Shown: piece by piece, positions 36,901 to 45,081 of the stretch
Layout of the letters: the number at the start of each line of letters is the position of its first letter
How positions within the stretch are numbered: position 1 is the stretch's first letter
Position numbers and translations under genes: made by a program
The notes under the pieces: generated by a model
What the model saw: the letters and a program-made list of their open reading frames with translations, nothing else
Database searches by the model: none
Told to the model about the DNA's origin: nothing
Source of the DNA: Kordia sp965283645
GTDB taxonomy: Bacteria > Bacteroidota > Bacteroidia > Flavobacteriales > Flavobacteriaceae
Reading direction: 5' to 3'
Assembly (NCBI RefSeq): GCF_965283645.1
Contig: NZ_CBDIPG010000001.1
Coordinates: forward strand, 4,774,001 to 4,838,000
Length of the DNA stretch: 64,000 nt

Positions 36901-37727
36901 ATTTTTTGACTGAAGATGCACGATTTGCCGATAAAGAGATTTACAATAATAAAAAAATAAGAGAAACTACAAGTATTTCTACAGACGAATGGGTAGAGTA
37001 TATTAAAAAAATTACAGCTAATAAAACTGTGATGATTATAGATGCTTGCGGTTCTGGTAAAGCAGTTGACAATTTAATTGCTCAAAGGGATATAGATTCT
37101 GAGAAAATAAAAGCCATTGACCGTATGCAAGATCGCACAGGTATGTTTGTTATATCAGGTTCAGCAGCAGATAAGGTAAGTTATGAAGCTAGTGTTTATG
37201 GTCAAGGTTTGCTCACTTACACTTTATTAAAAGGAATGTCTGGAGTTGCATTAAAAGAATACACAAAAATAGATGTGAGTACATTATTTAATTATGCAAA
37301 AGATCAAGTAAATATTCTAGCAAAAGATGTTGGAGCTATTCAAGAACCTCAGGTGCTTATGGCAAAATCTGGTTCTTTTGATATTGGTATTTTACAACTA
37401 ACAGATCAAAAAAAAATAGTTGTCAATGAGCCTAAAAGAGTGTATTTGAGAAGTACATTTTTAAACACAAAAGAATTAGAAGACAATCTAGGGCTATCTA
37501 CTTATTTAGATAGAAAACTTAACTCATTGTTGATTGAAGAGAAGAATCTTATTTGGGTAGATGCAAGTCAATATGTGAATGGTTGTAAAATAAGCGGTTC
37601 TTATCTTCAAAAAAACGGTAAAATAGAATTGATTTATAAAGTCAAATGTCGTGATCATGAAAAAAAGTATACCATAATGGCTTCAACTAAAGAAAGTTTA
37701 GTTCAAAAAGTAATAGAGAATTTATAA
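33933..37727 (+). CDS. Exported WD40-repeat caspase-fold protease
   Basis: 1264 residues. Signal peptide MNKTLRFLLFCFIVFNTRYISA. About sixteen WD40 repeats (28-715) with the recurring AxFSPDGKTIVTASxDxTAKLW, enough for two propellers. A linker follows, then a peptidase C14 domain (about 885-1135) with His974 in VYMSGHG and Cys1038 in IIDACGSGKA, and a C-terminal alpha/beta tail. The propellers probably bind partners or substrates. Near-identical repeats suggest recent internal duplication. The protein should act in the periplasm or outside. Confidence 0.92.
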   Translation: MNKTLRFLLFCFIVFNTRYISAQDLKIGLPLGHTSRVWSAKFSPDGKTLITASHDKTAKLWEVNSGKLLIDFKGHKDVVHYAEFSPDGKKVLTISSDEIVNLWDTNSGKLLFSSDHYKIKVNSVKFSTDGRKLLTVSDNESANVWDVNSGKLLFSSNISDKRINFVGFSPNGRKLFIVNHYYSPELRDTNTGKLLFTLNDQKSRVKSFQFTRNGGKLLIVFENHTAKFWDVNSGKLINTFLDNLTGIIDVQLSPNEQTLITTSNNYEAKLWDINSGKLLLSLGINHGLWNTSSLQFSPNGKNIIMVSNNKSLKLWNVNSRKLLHTLKGHDDIINSIRFSPDGKTIVTASDDQTVKLWKIDSGELLHTYQGFYSISGAYYAEFSPDGTTIVAIDTKAKLLDTNNGELLYSFEGNTNNINSAQFSSSGESIVITSDNNAPKLIETETGKLLQTLNGHKRDVNSARFSPDGKTIVTASDDKTAKIWEIDSGELLYSLNGHTYPLTEVNSAEFSPNGKTIVTASSDGTAKLWNRDTGKLILTFSSYEKPILNTLFSAQFSSDGKTIVTASINNKAKLWSVQTGSLLKTLHSKDNGVWGINSAQFSSDDKTIVTASSDGTAKLWNVDSGKLLRSFKGHQDDLTSAEFSPDGKTLLTASDDNTAKLWDVDTGFILKTFVGHLAGVTSAKFDSTGKRVITSSDDGSVILWDTSTGEEIIRYFNFASDTNKWVHLHPSGLFDASPEAMELMYWTYGEEVIQFSQLKGEYYEPGLWEKAIKGKYIGNTDITKDNFLLYPDTELGKIKNNILPITLTKRDGGYGEVSIFLNGKEIIKDARPKDFNHKLSKQTLNVDISEYQKFMQAGNNTFMVKVTNQTGGMVSRGAKVITNKKKESRPPNFYAVIIGVSDYVGDAIDLKYPDKDADAMEKALQMGTKNLFNESYIMKMATNHSLKPRKEKIKAVFEDIAQKAKPEDVLLVYMSGHGINWTDNNNKTDFYFLTEDARFADKEIYNNKKIRETTSISTDEWVEYIKKITANKTVMIIDACGSGKAVDNLIAQRDIDSEKIKAIDRMQDRTGMFVISGSAADKVSYEASVYGQGLLTYTLLKGMSGVALKEYTKIDVSTLFNYAKDQVNILAKDVGAIQEPQVLMAKSGSFDIGILQLTDQKKIVVNEPKRVYLRSTFLNTKELEDNLGLSTYLDRKLNSLLIEEKNLIWVDASQYVNGCKISGSYLQKNGKIELIYKVKCRDHEKKYTIMASTKESLVQKVIENL

Positions 37728-37771
37728 TACTTTGTAAGTTAAAACGTAACTAGAAATAATAATATTAGATT

Positions 37772-40700
37772 ATGAATAAATCATTAACTGCTCTTATTTT
37801 TTTATTGTTTTTCAATATTGTCTTTTGTCAACCTACAACAGTTGATGAAAATTCCCCAAAATTTAAAGAAATCCTAGACTTAGTATATAAAGCTGAGGAA
37901 TATAAAGTTGCAGAAAACTTTAATGAATCAATTATATATTATCAAAAGGCAATACAAAAATTCAAAACTACTTACAGTGGAGAGGCTAAAAACTATTACG
38001 GATATGGTATTTTTTTAAATAATTTAGCCATTTTGTACAGAGATACAGAACAATATGAAAAGGCTCTTCCTTTACAGTTAGAGGCTCTTGAAAATGGCAA
38101 ACAGACTCTTGGGATAAATCACTCTGCTTATGGAATGCATTTAAGTAATCTTGCAATTTTGTATGGCACTATGGAACAATATGAAAAAGCTATTCCACTA
38201 CAATTAGAGGCTATTACTAATACAGAAAAAACTCTAGGAAAAGATCATCCAGAATATGGAATTCGCCTGAGTAATCTAGCTTTTTTTTACTTGGAAGTAG
38301 AAGAGTATGATAAGGCATTATCGATATTCCTTAAAGCTATAAAAATAATAAACAAAACGCATGGTATATTACATTCCCAGTATGGAATTACGATAGATGG
38401 TTTGGCTAATTTATACCGTGTTAAAGGAAAATATCAAAAGGCTCTTCCTCTGCAAATACAAGCTTTTGAAAATATAAAAATGAATTTTGATAAAACTCAT
38501 CCTAGTTATGGAATTTGCTTGCAGAACCTTGCCAACTTGTATATAATTTTAGAAAAATATAATAAAGCTTTACCATTACAATTGGAAGCTCTTCAGTTAG
38601 CAGAAATAATGCATGGAAAAGAAAATATTCTTTATGGAGACCGTTTAAATAATTTAGCCATTTTATATAAAGATATGGGGAGATATGATAAAGCATTAAA
38701 GTTACAGCTAGAGTCACTTGAAAATACCAAAATAAACCTTGGTGTATATAATGAACGTTATGCTACTGATTTAAATAATTTAGCCGTAATATATGAGACC
38801 TTAGGGTTGTATAAAAAAGCTCTACCACTATTAATAGAAGCCCTTAATATCACAGAAAAATCTAAAGGGAAAAATCATGAAAATTATGCTCTAGTATTGA
38901 ACAACATAGCAAAATTATATTATACAAAGGGGCAATATAAAAATGCTATTTTATATTATAAAAATGCAATTAACATAATTGAAAAAGTACATGGTAAAAA
39001 TCATAGTAATTATAGTATTTATTTAAACAATTTGACAACTTTATATGGTGAGTTGGGTCAATTCGATAGAGCAGTACCTTTACAAAAGGAAGTACTTAAA
39101 AACATTGAATTAAATATAGGCAAGGCTAGTACGTCTTATCTAATTTATTCAAATAATTTAGCGTTTTTGTATAAAAATAAGGGGCAATATCGCAAGGCAC
39201 TATCTTTATATCTAGAAGTTCTTAATAACATAGAAAAACACCTTGGCAAGGATCATATTAGTTATGCAATTTGTTCAAATAACTTAGCTAATTTATATAT
39301 CGACTTAGGTGAGTTTAAAAAAGCTCTTCCTTTAATTGAAGAAGCTCTTGACAATACTGAGAAAAACTTGGGGAGAAATACTCTAGATTACGGAAATAAA
39401 CAAAATAGTTTAGGCTATTTGTATGTTAATTTAGAGTCTTTTGAAGAAGCAACAACGCTTTTTAATGAAGTTTTAGAAAGTACTAAGCGAGATTTTGGTA
39501 AACGACATCAAAGGTATGGAGTAATTGTAAATAACTTGGTAACCTTATATGAAATCTCAGGACAATATGAAAATGCACTACCTCTGATTTTAGAAGTTAA
39601 TAAAAATAATCTAAATCAAATTCAAGATAATTTTTCATATATGACCTTGGGTGAAAAAGAGAATTTTATTAAAAACTCTGTTAAAGGAGATTTAAATATA
39701 TATAACAAGTTTAATTATCTAACTAAAAATAGTTATCCTGAAATGATAATATCTGCTTCCAATAATATCTTAATTTCTAAAGGTCTTTTACTGAATTCCT
39801 CAAAAAATATTTTAAATGATTTACAAGTTTTAAGACAAGAAGATTTAAGCAAAAAAATAGCAGATTTTAGAAGTAAAAAAGCATCAATCAATAAACAATT
39901 ACAGCTTCCTGTAAACCAAAGAAGTGAAGACTTCGCGAAAGTTGAAGAAGAATTGACTGAACTAGAACGAGAGTTAGTCACCACTTACTCTAAAAATTTT
40001 GGTGAGGATATTAGTTATATTAAAGATTACAAGGAAACTCTTCTTAAAGACAATGAGCTTGCTATTGAATTCACCAATTTTAGATTACTTAATAAAAGAG
40101 CAACAGATAGTATCATGTATGTGGCTTATCTCTACAAGAAAGAATGGAAAACTCCCAAAGTTGTTAACTTATTTGAGGAAAAACAACTCAAAAAACACCT
40201 TGCTTTTAGTACATCTCCAAATAAGTTATATAGATCAAGAGGTGGCAAATTAGTAGATAAAAAAGGAATCATAGCCGATAGTATTTATAATTTAGTATGG
40301 AAACCATTAGAACCCTATATTCAAAATGCCTCAACCATTTACTACTCACCTGACGGGTTATTACACAAAATTCCATTTGCAGTTTTACCTAACGAAGACA
40401 ATAAACTTCTAGGTGAACGTTATAATCTGAATCAAATGGGAAATACAGCAGATATTAGAAAAAATAATAAACTTCCTGATTTGAATGATGTGCTTTTAAT
40501 TGGTGGAGTTGATTATACTTACACTATCCCTGATTCGAAAAAAGATAGTATCAATCCAAAAAATAACTTTAGCATATTACAATCCGAACAACTCTTAGGA
40601 AATACTAAAAATAAGAAAAGAAGTAACGGAGATGGAATTTGGGATTATTTGGAAGGTACAGATAAAGAAGTTAAGGCTATTAAAGCTTTATTACCAAAAA

Positions 40701-41284
40701 GTAAAGTACTTACTCAAAAGAAAGCAACAGAGAAAGCATTTAAAAACCTCAGTGGCAACAGTCCATCTGTATTACATATTGCTACTCATGGATATTTCTT
40801 TCCTAATCTTGAAAGAAAAAAAGAAGACTTTAGGCTCGGAAATGAAAAGACATACATTCACTCTGAGAATCCTTTATTACGTTCTGGACTTATCCTAGCA
40901 AATGCAAACTATGCATGGAAACATGGAAGTAATCCATATGAGGAAGAAGATGGCATTCTAACGGCATTAGAAATATCCAATCTTAACTTAAGAAATACAG
41001 ATATAGTTATTTTATCAGCTTGTGAAACAGGATTAGGGGATATTCCAAGTTCAGAAGGTGTGTATGGTTTGCAAAGAGCTTTTAAAATGGCTGGTGTAGA
41101 AACAATTATTATGACACTATGGGAAGTACCAGACACAGAGACAGCAGAGTTTATGAATCTATTTTACACCAAATGGAAAGCAACAAATAATCCAAAAAAA
41201 GCTTTCAAAGAAACCCAAAGAATAATGATGAATCGTTATAGAAATGATCCAGAGAAGTGGGCTGCATTTGTTTATTTTGAGTAA
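37772..41284 (+). CDS. Exported TPR-CHAT protease 2
   Basis: 1170 residues. Signal peptide MNKSLTALIFLLFFNIVFC. About fourteen 42-residue kinesin-light-chain-type TPRs (50-620; typical unit LNNLAxLYxxxGQYxKALPL). A helical linker carries the CHAT-associated ETLLKDNELAIEF region, then the CHAT domain with His1006 in HIATHGYFF and Cys1084 in LSACETGLG. It is the better preserved of the two CHAT proteins, and the TPR superhelix presumably recruits a substrate. It lies 44 bases after the WD40-caspase gene. Confidence 0.93.
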   Translation: MNKSLTALIFLLFFNIVFCQPTTVDENSPKFKEILDLVYKAEEYKVAENFNESIIYYQKAIQKFKTTYSGEAKNYYGYGIFLNNLAILYRDTEQYEKALPLQLEALENGKQTLGINHSAYGMHLSNLAILYGTMEQYEKAIPLQLEAITNTEKTLGKDHPEYGIRLSNLAFFYLEVEEYDKALSIFLKAIKIINKTHGILHSQYGITIDGLANLYRVKGKYQKALPLQIQAFENIKMNFDKTHPSYGICLQNLANLYIILEKYNKALPLQLEALQLAEIMHGKENILYGDRLNNLAILYKDMGRYDKALKLQLESLENTKINLGVYNERYATDLNNLAVIYETLGLYKKALPLLIEALNITEKSKGKNHENYALVLNNIAKLYYTKGQYKNAILYYKNAINIIEKVHGKNHSNYSIYLNNLTTLYGELGQFDRAVPLQKEVLKNIELNIGKASTSYLIYSNNLAFLYKNKGQYRKALSLYLEVLNNIEKHLGKDHISYAICSNNLANLYIDLGEFKKALPLIEEALDNTEKNLGRNTLDYGNKQNSLGYLYVNLESFEEATTLFNEVLESTKRDFGKRHQRYGVIVNNLVTLYEISGQYENALPLILEVNKNNLNQIQDNFSYMTLGEKENFIKNSVKGDLNIYNKFNYLTKNSYPEMIISASNNILISKGLLLNSSKNILNDLQVLRQEDLSKKIADFRSKKASINKQLQLPVNQRSEDFAKVEEELTELERELVTTYSKNFGEDISYIKDYKETLLKDNELAIEFTNFRLLNKRATDSIMYVAYLYKKEWKTPKVVNLFEEKQLKKHLAFSTSPNKLYRSRGGKLVDKKGIIADSIYNLVWKPLEPYIQNASTIYYSPDGLLHKIPFAVLPNEDNKLLGERYNLNQMGNTADIRKNNKLPDLNDVLLIGGVDYTYTIPDSKKDSINPKNNFSILQSEQLLGNTKNKKRSNGDGIWDYLEGTDKEVKAIKALLPKSKVLTQKKATEKAFKNLSGNSPSVLHIATHGYFFPNLERKKEDFRLGNEKTYIHSENPLLRSGLILANANYAWKHGSNPYEEEDGILTALEISNLNLRNTDIVILSACETGLGDIPSSEGVYGLQRAFKMAGVETIIMTLWEVPDTETAEFMNLFYTKWKATNNPKKAFKETQRIMMNRYRNDPEKWAAFVYFE

Positions 41285-41307
41285 CCAATAACAACTATCA
41301 AATTTTT

Positions 41308-42319
41308 ATGAAAAGCTACTTACTAATATTTTTAATCCTATTATTCTTACTCATTGGATGTTCTAAAAATAAAAAGGCAAAAGAAAATTTAAATGAGTTA
41401 CATCTTACTGAAAAGCCTTATGAAGACTTAAGTTTAAATGAACATAAGTACATTAAGTTACATTAAGTTACATTTAGAAGCATTAACTTATACTGAAAAG
41501 GAATTTGGAAAAAGCCACATAAATTACAGAAAACTATTATTCCAATTAGGGAATTTATATAGGCATATTAGTCAATATGAAAAAGCATTACAAACACTTT
41601 TAAATTTGAAAGAAAATATTCAAAAATCTATTGGCATAAGTAATAATGAGTATAGAATGTGTTTAAATAGCTTAGCGATTTCATATAGAGCAAATGGAGA
41701 TTATGAAAAAGCTTTACGAATATTATTAGATTTGAAGGAAAGTATTGAAGATAAAATCGGTAATCAGAATTCAGACTATGGAATTTGTTTAGGCAATCTA
41801 GCTAACCTATACCTTACAATTGGACAATATCAAAAGTCAGTTGATTTAAACATTCAAGCTCTTGAAATTACTAAGAATATCAATGGTAAAGATGATTCTT
41901 ACTATGGGTTTTGTTTAAACAATCTAGCTCTTTCTTATCAGGCAATGGGGCAATATGAAAAGGCAATGCCATTAATGATAGAATCCTTTAAAATTGCTAA
42001 AAAGAATAAAGGTAAAGAACATTCATTATATGCAATGCGTTTAGGGAATTTAGCATTAATGGGTAGTTTGCTTAATGCATCTAAAGAGGCATTGCCAATG
42101 TTTCTTGAATCAATAGAAGTTGCTAAAAAAGTTTTGGGTAAAGAACATCCTTTTTATGCTACACTTTTGTCCAATTTATCATTGTTGTATATAAATATAG
42201 GTTAATACGATAAAGCAGAGAATTCAATTGTAGAAGCATTAAAAATCATAGAAAAAAACCTTGGCAAGGATCATTTGTATTATTGTCTTTATTCAACTTT
42301 GTTTGTCTTTTTCCCATGA
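41308..42319 (+). pseudogene. Decayed TPR lipoprotein gene
   Basis: Starts with a lipoprotein signal (MKSYLLIFLILLFLLIGCSK, lipobox LIGC). It continues as kinesin-type TPRs related to TPR-CHAT protein 2 once one copy of a 10 bp tandem duplication at 41451-41470 is removed. As it stands, the duplication shifts the frame and gives a stop after 52 codons. A second lesion turns the expected Gln of GQYDKA into TAA at 42203. Homology ends near 42276, where an unrelated remnant on the other strand begins. No CHAT domain is left. Confidence 0.85.
41451..41470 (+). repeat. 10 bp tandem duplication causing a frameshift
   Basis: CATTAAGTTA occurs twice in a row. Deleting one copy joins EHKYIKLH directly to LEALTYTEKEFGK in one frame and restores the TPR lipoprotein. 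This is a clean slippage-type lesion that could revert. Confidence 0.9.
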
Positions 42320-42514
42320 TATTTACATTCAATTATTACATTTGCTTTAATTTTTTTTAGACGATTTAGCAATTACATCACATTGACCTCCAATTATCTT
42401 GGTGTTATGAGTAACTTGATCATATCCAAATAATTTAAACAATAAAGCTACATCTTGTTCAAATTTTTGCCAAATAGGAATGTCATTTTTAGAGTTTGAA
42501 TAATCTTCTAACAT
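42276..42514 (-). pseudogene. Restriction-endonuclease-like (Mrr-type) gene fragment
   Basis: From ATG at 42514 the frame reads MLEDYSNSKNDIPIWQKFEQ ... GGQCDVIAKSSKK and stops at 42347 after a run of eight A. Losing one A lets it continue KANVIIECKYHGKK, completing G-x-Q-x-DVIA ... IIECKYH, the PD-(D/E)XK core of Mrr-like endonucleases. It then ends at a junction with the TPR pseudogene. So it is frameshifted and truncated. It lies 41 bases after the last gene of the Wadjet-like operon, as if it was once part of it. Confidence 0.75.
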
Positions 42515-42555
42515 AATTTAATTATTTCCTTAGTGTATTTTTTAGATAAAAAATA

Positions 42556-43059
42556 CTATTTCAACTTCTCATTAGCTATATCAATCGCAAAAGAAAAAAA
42601 CAATTTGACTGCTTTTGTGAACTTAAATCGATTACCATTAATTTCAATCAAATTCTTGCTTCTCCAAGTTTTAATGAATCTCTCAAAATCAGAAACAGTC
42701 GTTTTTTCTAGTATCTCCCATTTACTCGATTGCTTTAAGAGTTCTTCGGTCTCATTTATGTCAAATGAACCTAATTCTATTTTGTCTCTGAAATTTTTAC
42801 CTGAATAATCTAATTCTCTTGATAAAATAGCTAAAAACAGAGTAAAATCTCTAGTTCTTTTTTCATTTACTTCGTCTGAAGATAAGTAGCAAAATTCGGC
42901 TTCGACATTCAATTTATAACTAAATGACTTTATGAAAAATTCTGTATAGTCATCCTCCAACTCCTGAATTTTAAAAAACAATGAACTTGGCGAAATAATG
43001 AATTTACCATCTAGCAATTCGCTAACTATTTTGTTATGTTCATTTGGATACTCTCTCAT
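42556..43059 (-). CDS. JetB/MukE-like subunit of a Wadjet-type SMC system
   Basis: 167 residues. N-terminal LLDGKFIISPSSLFFKIQEL and ...FFIKSFSYKLNVEAEFCYLS, then a Thr/Arg-containing helix TRDFTLFLAILSREL and a winged-helix end, match the layout of MukE/JetB proteins that bind the kleisin. It overlaps the kleisin-like gene by 20 bases and is the last gene of the nine-gene operon. The assignment rests on layout and context, not on strong motifs. Confidence 0.65.
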   Translation of the reverse strand: MREYPNEHNKIVSELLDGKFIISPSSLFFKIQELEDDYTEFFIKSFSYKLNVEAEFCYLSSDEVNEKRTRDFTLFLAILSRELDYSGKNFRDKIELGSFDINETEELLKQSSKWEILEKTTVSDFERFIKTWRSKNLIEINGNRFKFTKAVKLFFSFAIDIANEKLK

Positions 43060-44263
43060 AAACTTTTACTTTAGGTATTTTTATAGAAGCGTCTTTTAAA
43101 TCTATTGTAATTCTTTCATCTGTTTTGTATTCTGCGACCAAATCTTCTTCTAGCAAAAGATTTGTTAATGAAAAGTATTTTGACAACGTAATTTCATTAG
43201 TGTGTTTTTTCAAAGTATTAAAACACCATATATAAAAATTTTCTACTTTGTCTTCTTTTAATAACTGTTCTTTAAAATATGTAGAATCAGGAAGCCATTC
43301 TAATTCTTCCACTTGTTCTTCATAATACACATCAGAAGTCTTATAATTAAATTGGTCAACAAAAAACTCTGCTTCACTATGAAATTCTTTGAAGATTGCA
43401 CTTCCTTTAGTTTTCCTTATAGGACTTGGAATAGGAACAATATAATTTTCAGGATAATCTACGTTTTCTACAAAATGATAAAAACCACTCAAAATTATAG
43501 AATCACTTTTAATTCTATCTAATAATGGTCTTAATTCTCTTGTCAGTTTTTGTAAATTTTGGTCTAGCTCTATACGAGCATAGACTACTGAGCCATATAG
43601 TTTTTCATATTCTCTCCTCAGCTTAAAACTTTCTGCTATATACCGTTTTTCGCTCGTATATTTTTGAATTTCAATCAAGGCAGCGTAAAAGGATTCTGGA
43701 TGTCCTTTTTCTAGTATCTTATTAAGTGGTTCAATATATTTATCAATCCAAAAAACTGCTTTCTCTAGTCTTTTTGATAAGTCTGCATATTCATCTGCAT
43801 TTACTTTTAAGGATTCTGTATCACTTAATAATCTTTGTGTTTGTCTATGAATATCGTTTAGAAATACATCTATTACATTGATTATATTTTGAATCAAAAT
43901 AATGGATTTGTTTATTTTAGATTCTGTTTTTAAAGCTGTAAATAATTCAAAAATTGTTTTATAACGCTCTTTTAGTGTTTGAGGTAAATCAAGTGTAAAA
44001 TCATCAAATAGAAATTGTAAAAAGTCGGCATAGCTTTTATTTATCTTAAAATCTTTTGTTGGTAATTGTCTACAAAATTTTACGTCAATAAGTTTATTTA
44101 CAGACATTTTGGGTTCATTACTAATGTTGTATTCTTCAATTAATTTTTCAAGAATATCAATCTCTATAATAAAGTCTGGTTTACTATAGTCAAATACATC
44201 TTTCACAAATTCATAATGATTTTGCAAGAACTTCAATATATATTTCCCTGATAATCTAATCAT
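43040..44263 (-). CDS. JetA/MukF-like kleisin subunit
   Basis: 407 residues, largely helical. N-terminal winged-helix-like region, long central helices (about 130-270, ESLKVNADEYADLSKRLEK), and a C-terminal winged-helix-like end (SKYFSLTNLLLEEDLVAEYK). That is the build of MukF/JetA kleisins bridging SMC heads. It overlaps the TOPRIM gene by 4 bases (ATGA) and the MukE-like gene by 20. No catalytic motif. Confidence 0.65.
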   Translation of the reverse strand: MIRLSGKYILKFLQNHYEFVKDVFDYSKPDFIIEIDILEKLIEEYNISNEPKMSVNKLIDVKFCRQLPTKDFKINKSYADFLQFLFDDFTLDLPQTLKERYKTIFELFTALKTESKINKSIILIQNIINVIDVFLNDIHRQTQRLLSDTESLKVNADEYADLSKRLEKAVFWIDKYIEPLNKILEKGHPESFYAALIEIQKYTSEKRYIAESFKLRREYEKLYGSVVYARIELDQNLQKLTRELRPLLDRIKSDSIILSGFYHFVENVDYPENYIVPIPSPIRKTKGSAIFKEFHSEAEFFVDQFNYKTSDVYYEEQVEELEWLPDSTYFKEQLLKEDKVENFYIWCFNTLKKHTNEITLSKYFSLTNLLLEEDLVAEYKTDERITIDLKDASIKIPKVKVYERVSK

Positions 44264-45081
44264 TTTTTAAACTTTACAAATAATGCTTGTTGTTCTAAAA
44301 AGCGTTTGTTTTTAAATATATCTGTTCTGATTTTTATCACATTTTCATCAGTTGACTCTTTCACTTCTTTACTTGGATTCTGCTCTCTTCCTTTCTTGGT
44401 TTTAATAGTTCTTGAATACATTTTAAAAAGTTCTTCATAATTTGATGGCATGAATAACTTCGCACTATGAAATACTTTTTTTACCATTAAATAGTTTTGT
44501 AATCCTTTATAATCATAATCGGGGAAGATTAAAACCTCTTTGACTTTAAATTTTTTCAAAACAGATTTACCTAAACCACCATAGGGATGGATAAACACAA
44601 AATCTTTGTCTATTACTTTTTCAGCTAACAGAAATGAATCAAGGTTCTCAACAATACAAATTTTATCTGTCTCAAACTTGTTTACTTGCGCTGTAAATAT
44701 TCCGAATTGATTTGTAAATTTTTCTAATTCTACAATCTTAGAATTTATGATCACATTTTGAAAGCCTCTAGCCAAAATAACATTTTGGCTTATTCTTTTT
44801 CCTGCTTTAGTGTTTCTAAATGTTCCAATATTCCCAACAGCAGAATAACTATCTTGAAGTTCTTCAGGAAACTTACTTTTAAAATAAAGTTCAAAGCTTT
44901 CTCTGTCGCTCAAAAGATAACTACCACCACCAGTAACTGCCTGTGAATATTTTATAAACTTTCCATTAAGCAACGTTTTAAAATCCCCACTTTTTTTAAC
45001 AGATGCACTTATGGAAGATGAATTCATTTTTCCATCTTCTAGCATTTTTAGTATGAAGTTAAAAAACGTTTTATTCTGCAT
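44260..45081 (-). CDS. JetD-like TOPRIM nuclease subunit
   Basis: 273 residues. The N-terminal half is winged-helix-like. The C-terminal half is a TOPRIM fold: glutamate in CIVENLDSFLLAE, then LIFPDYDYKGLQNYL giving the Asp-x-Asp metal site. In Wadjet, the JetD TOPRIM subunit cuts plasmid DNA held by the SMC complex. This one is shorter than typical JetD (about 350-400). It overlaps the SMC gene by 11 bases and the kleisin gene by 4. Confidence 0.75.
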   Translation of the reverse strand: MQNKTFFNFILKMLEDGKMNSSSISASVKKSGDFKTLLNGKFIKYSQAVTGGGSYLLSDRESFELYFKSKFPEELQDSYSAVGNIGTFRNTKAGKRISQNVILARGFQNVIINSKIVELEKFTNQFGIFTAQVNKFETDKICIVENLDSFLLAEKVIDKDFVFIHPYGGLGKSVLKKFKVKEVLIFPDYDYKGLQNYLMVKKVFHSAKLFMPSNYEELFKMYSRTIKTKKGREQNPSKEVKESTDENVIKIRTDIFKNKRFLEQQALFVKFKK

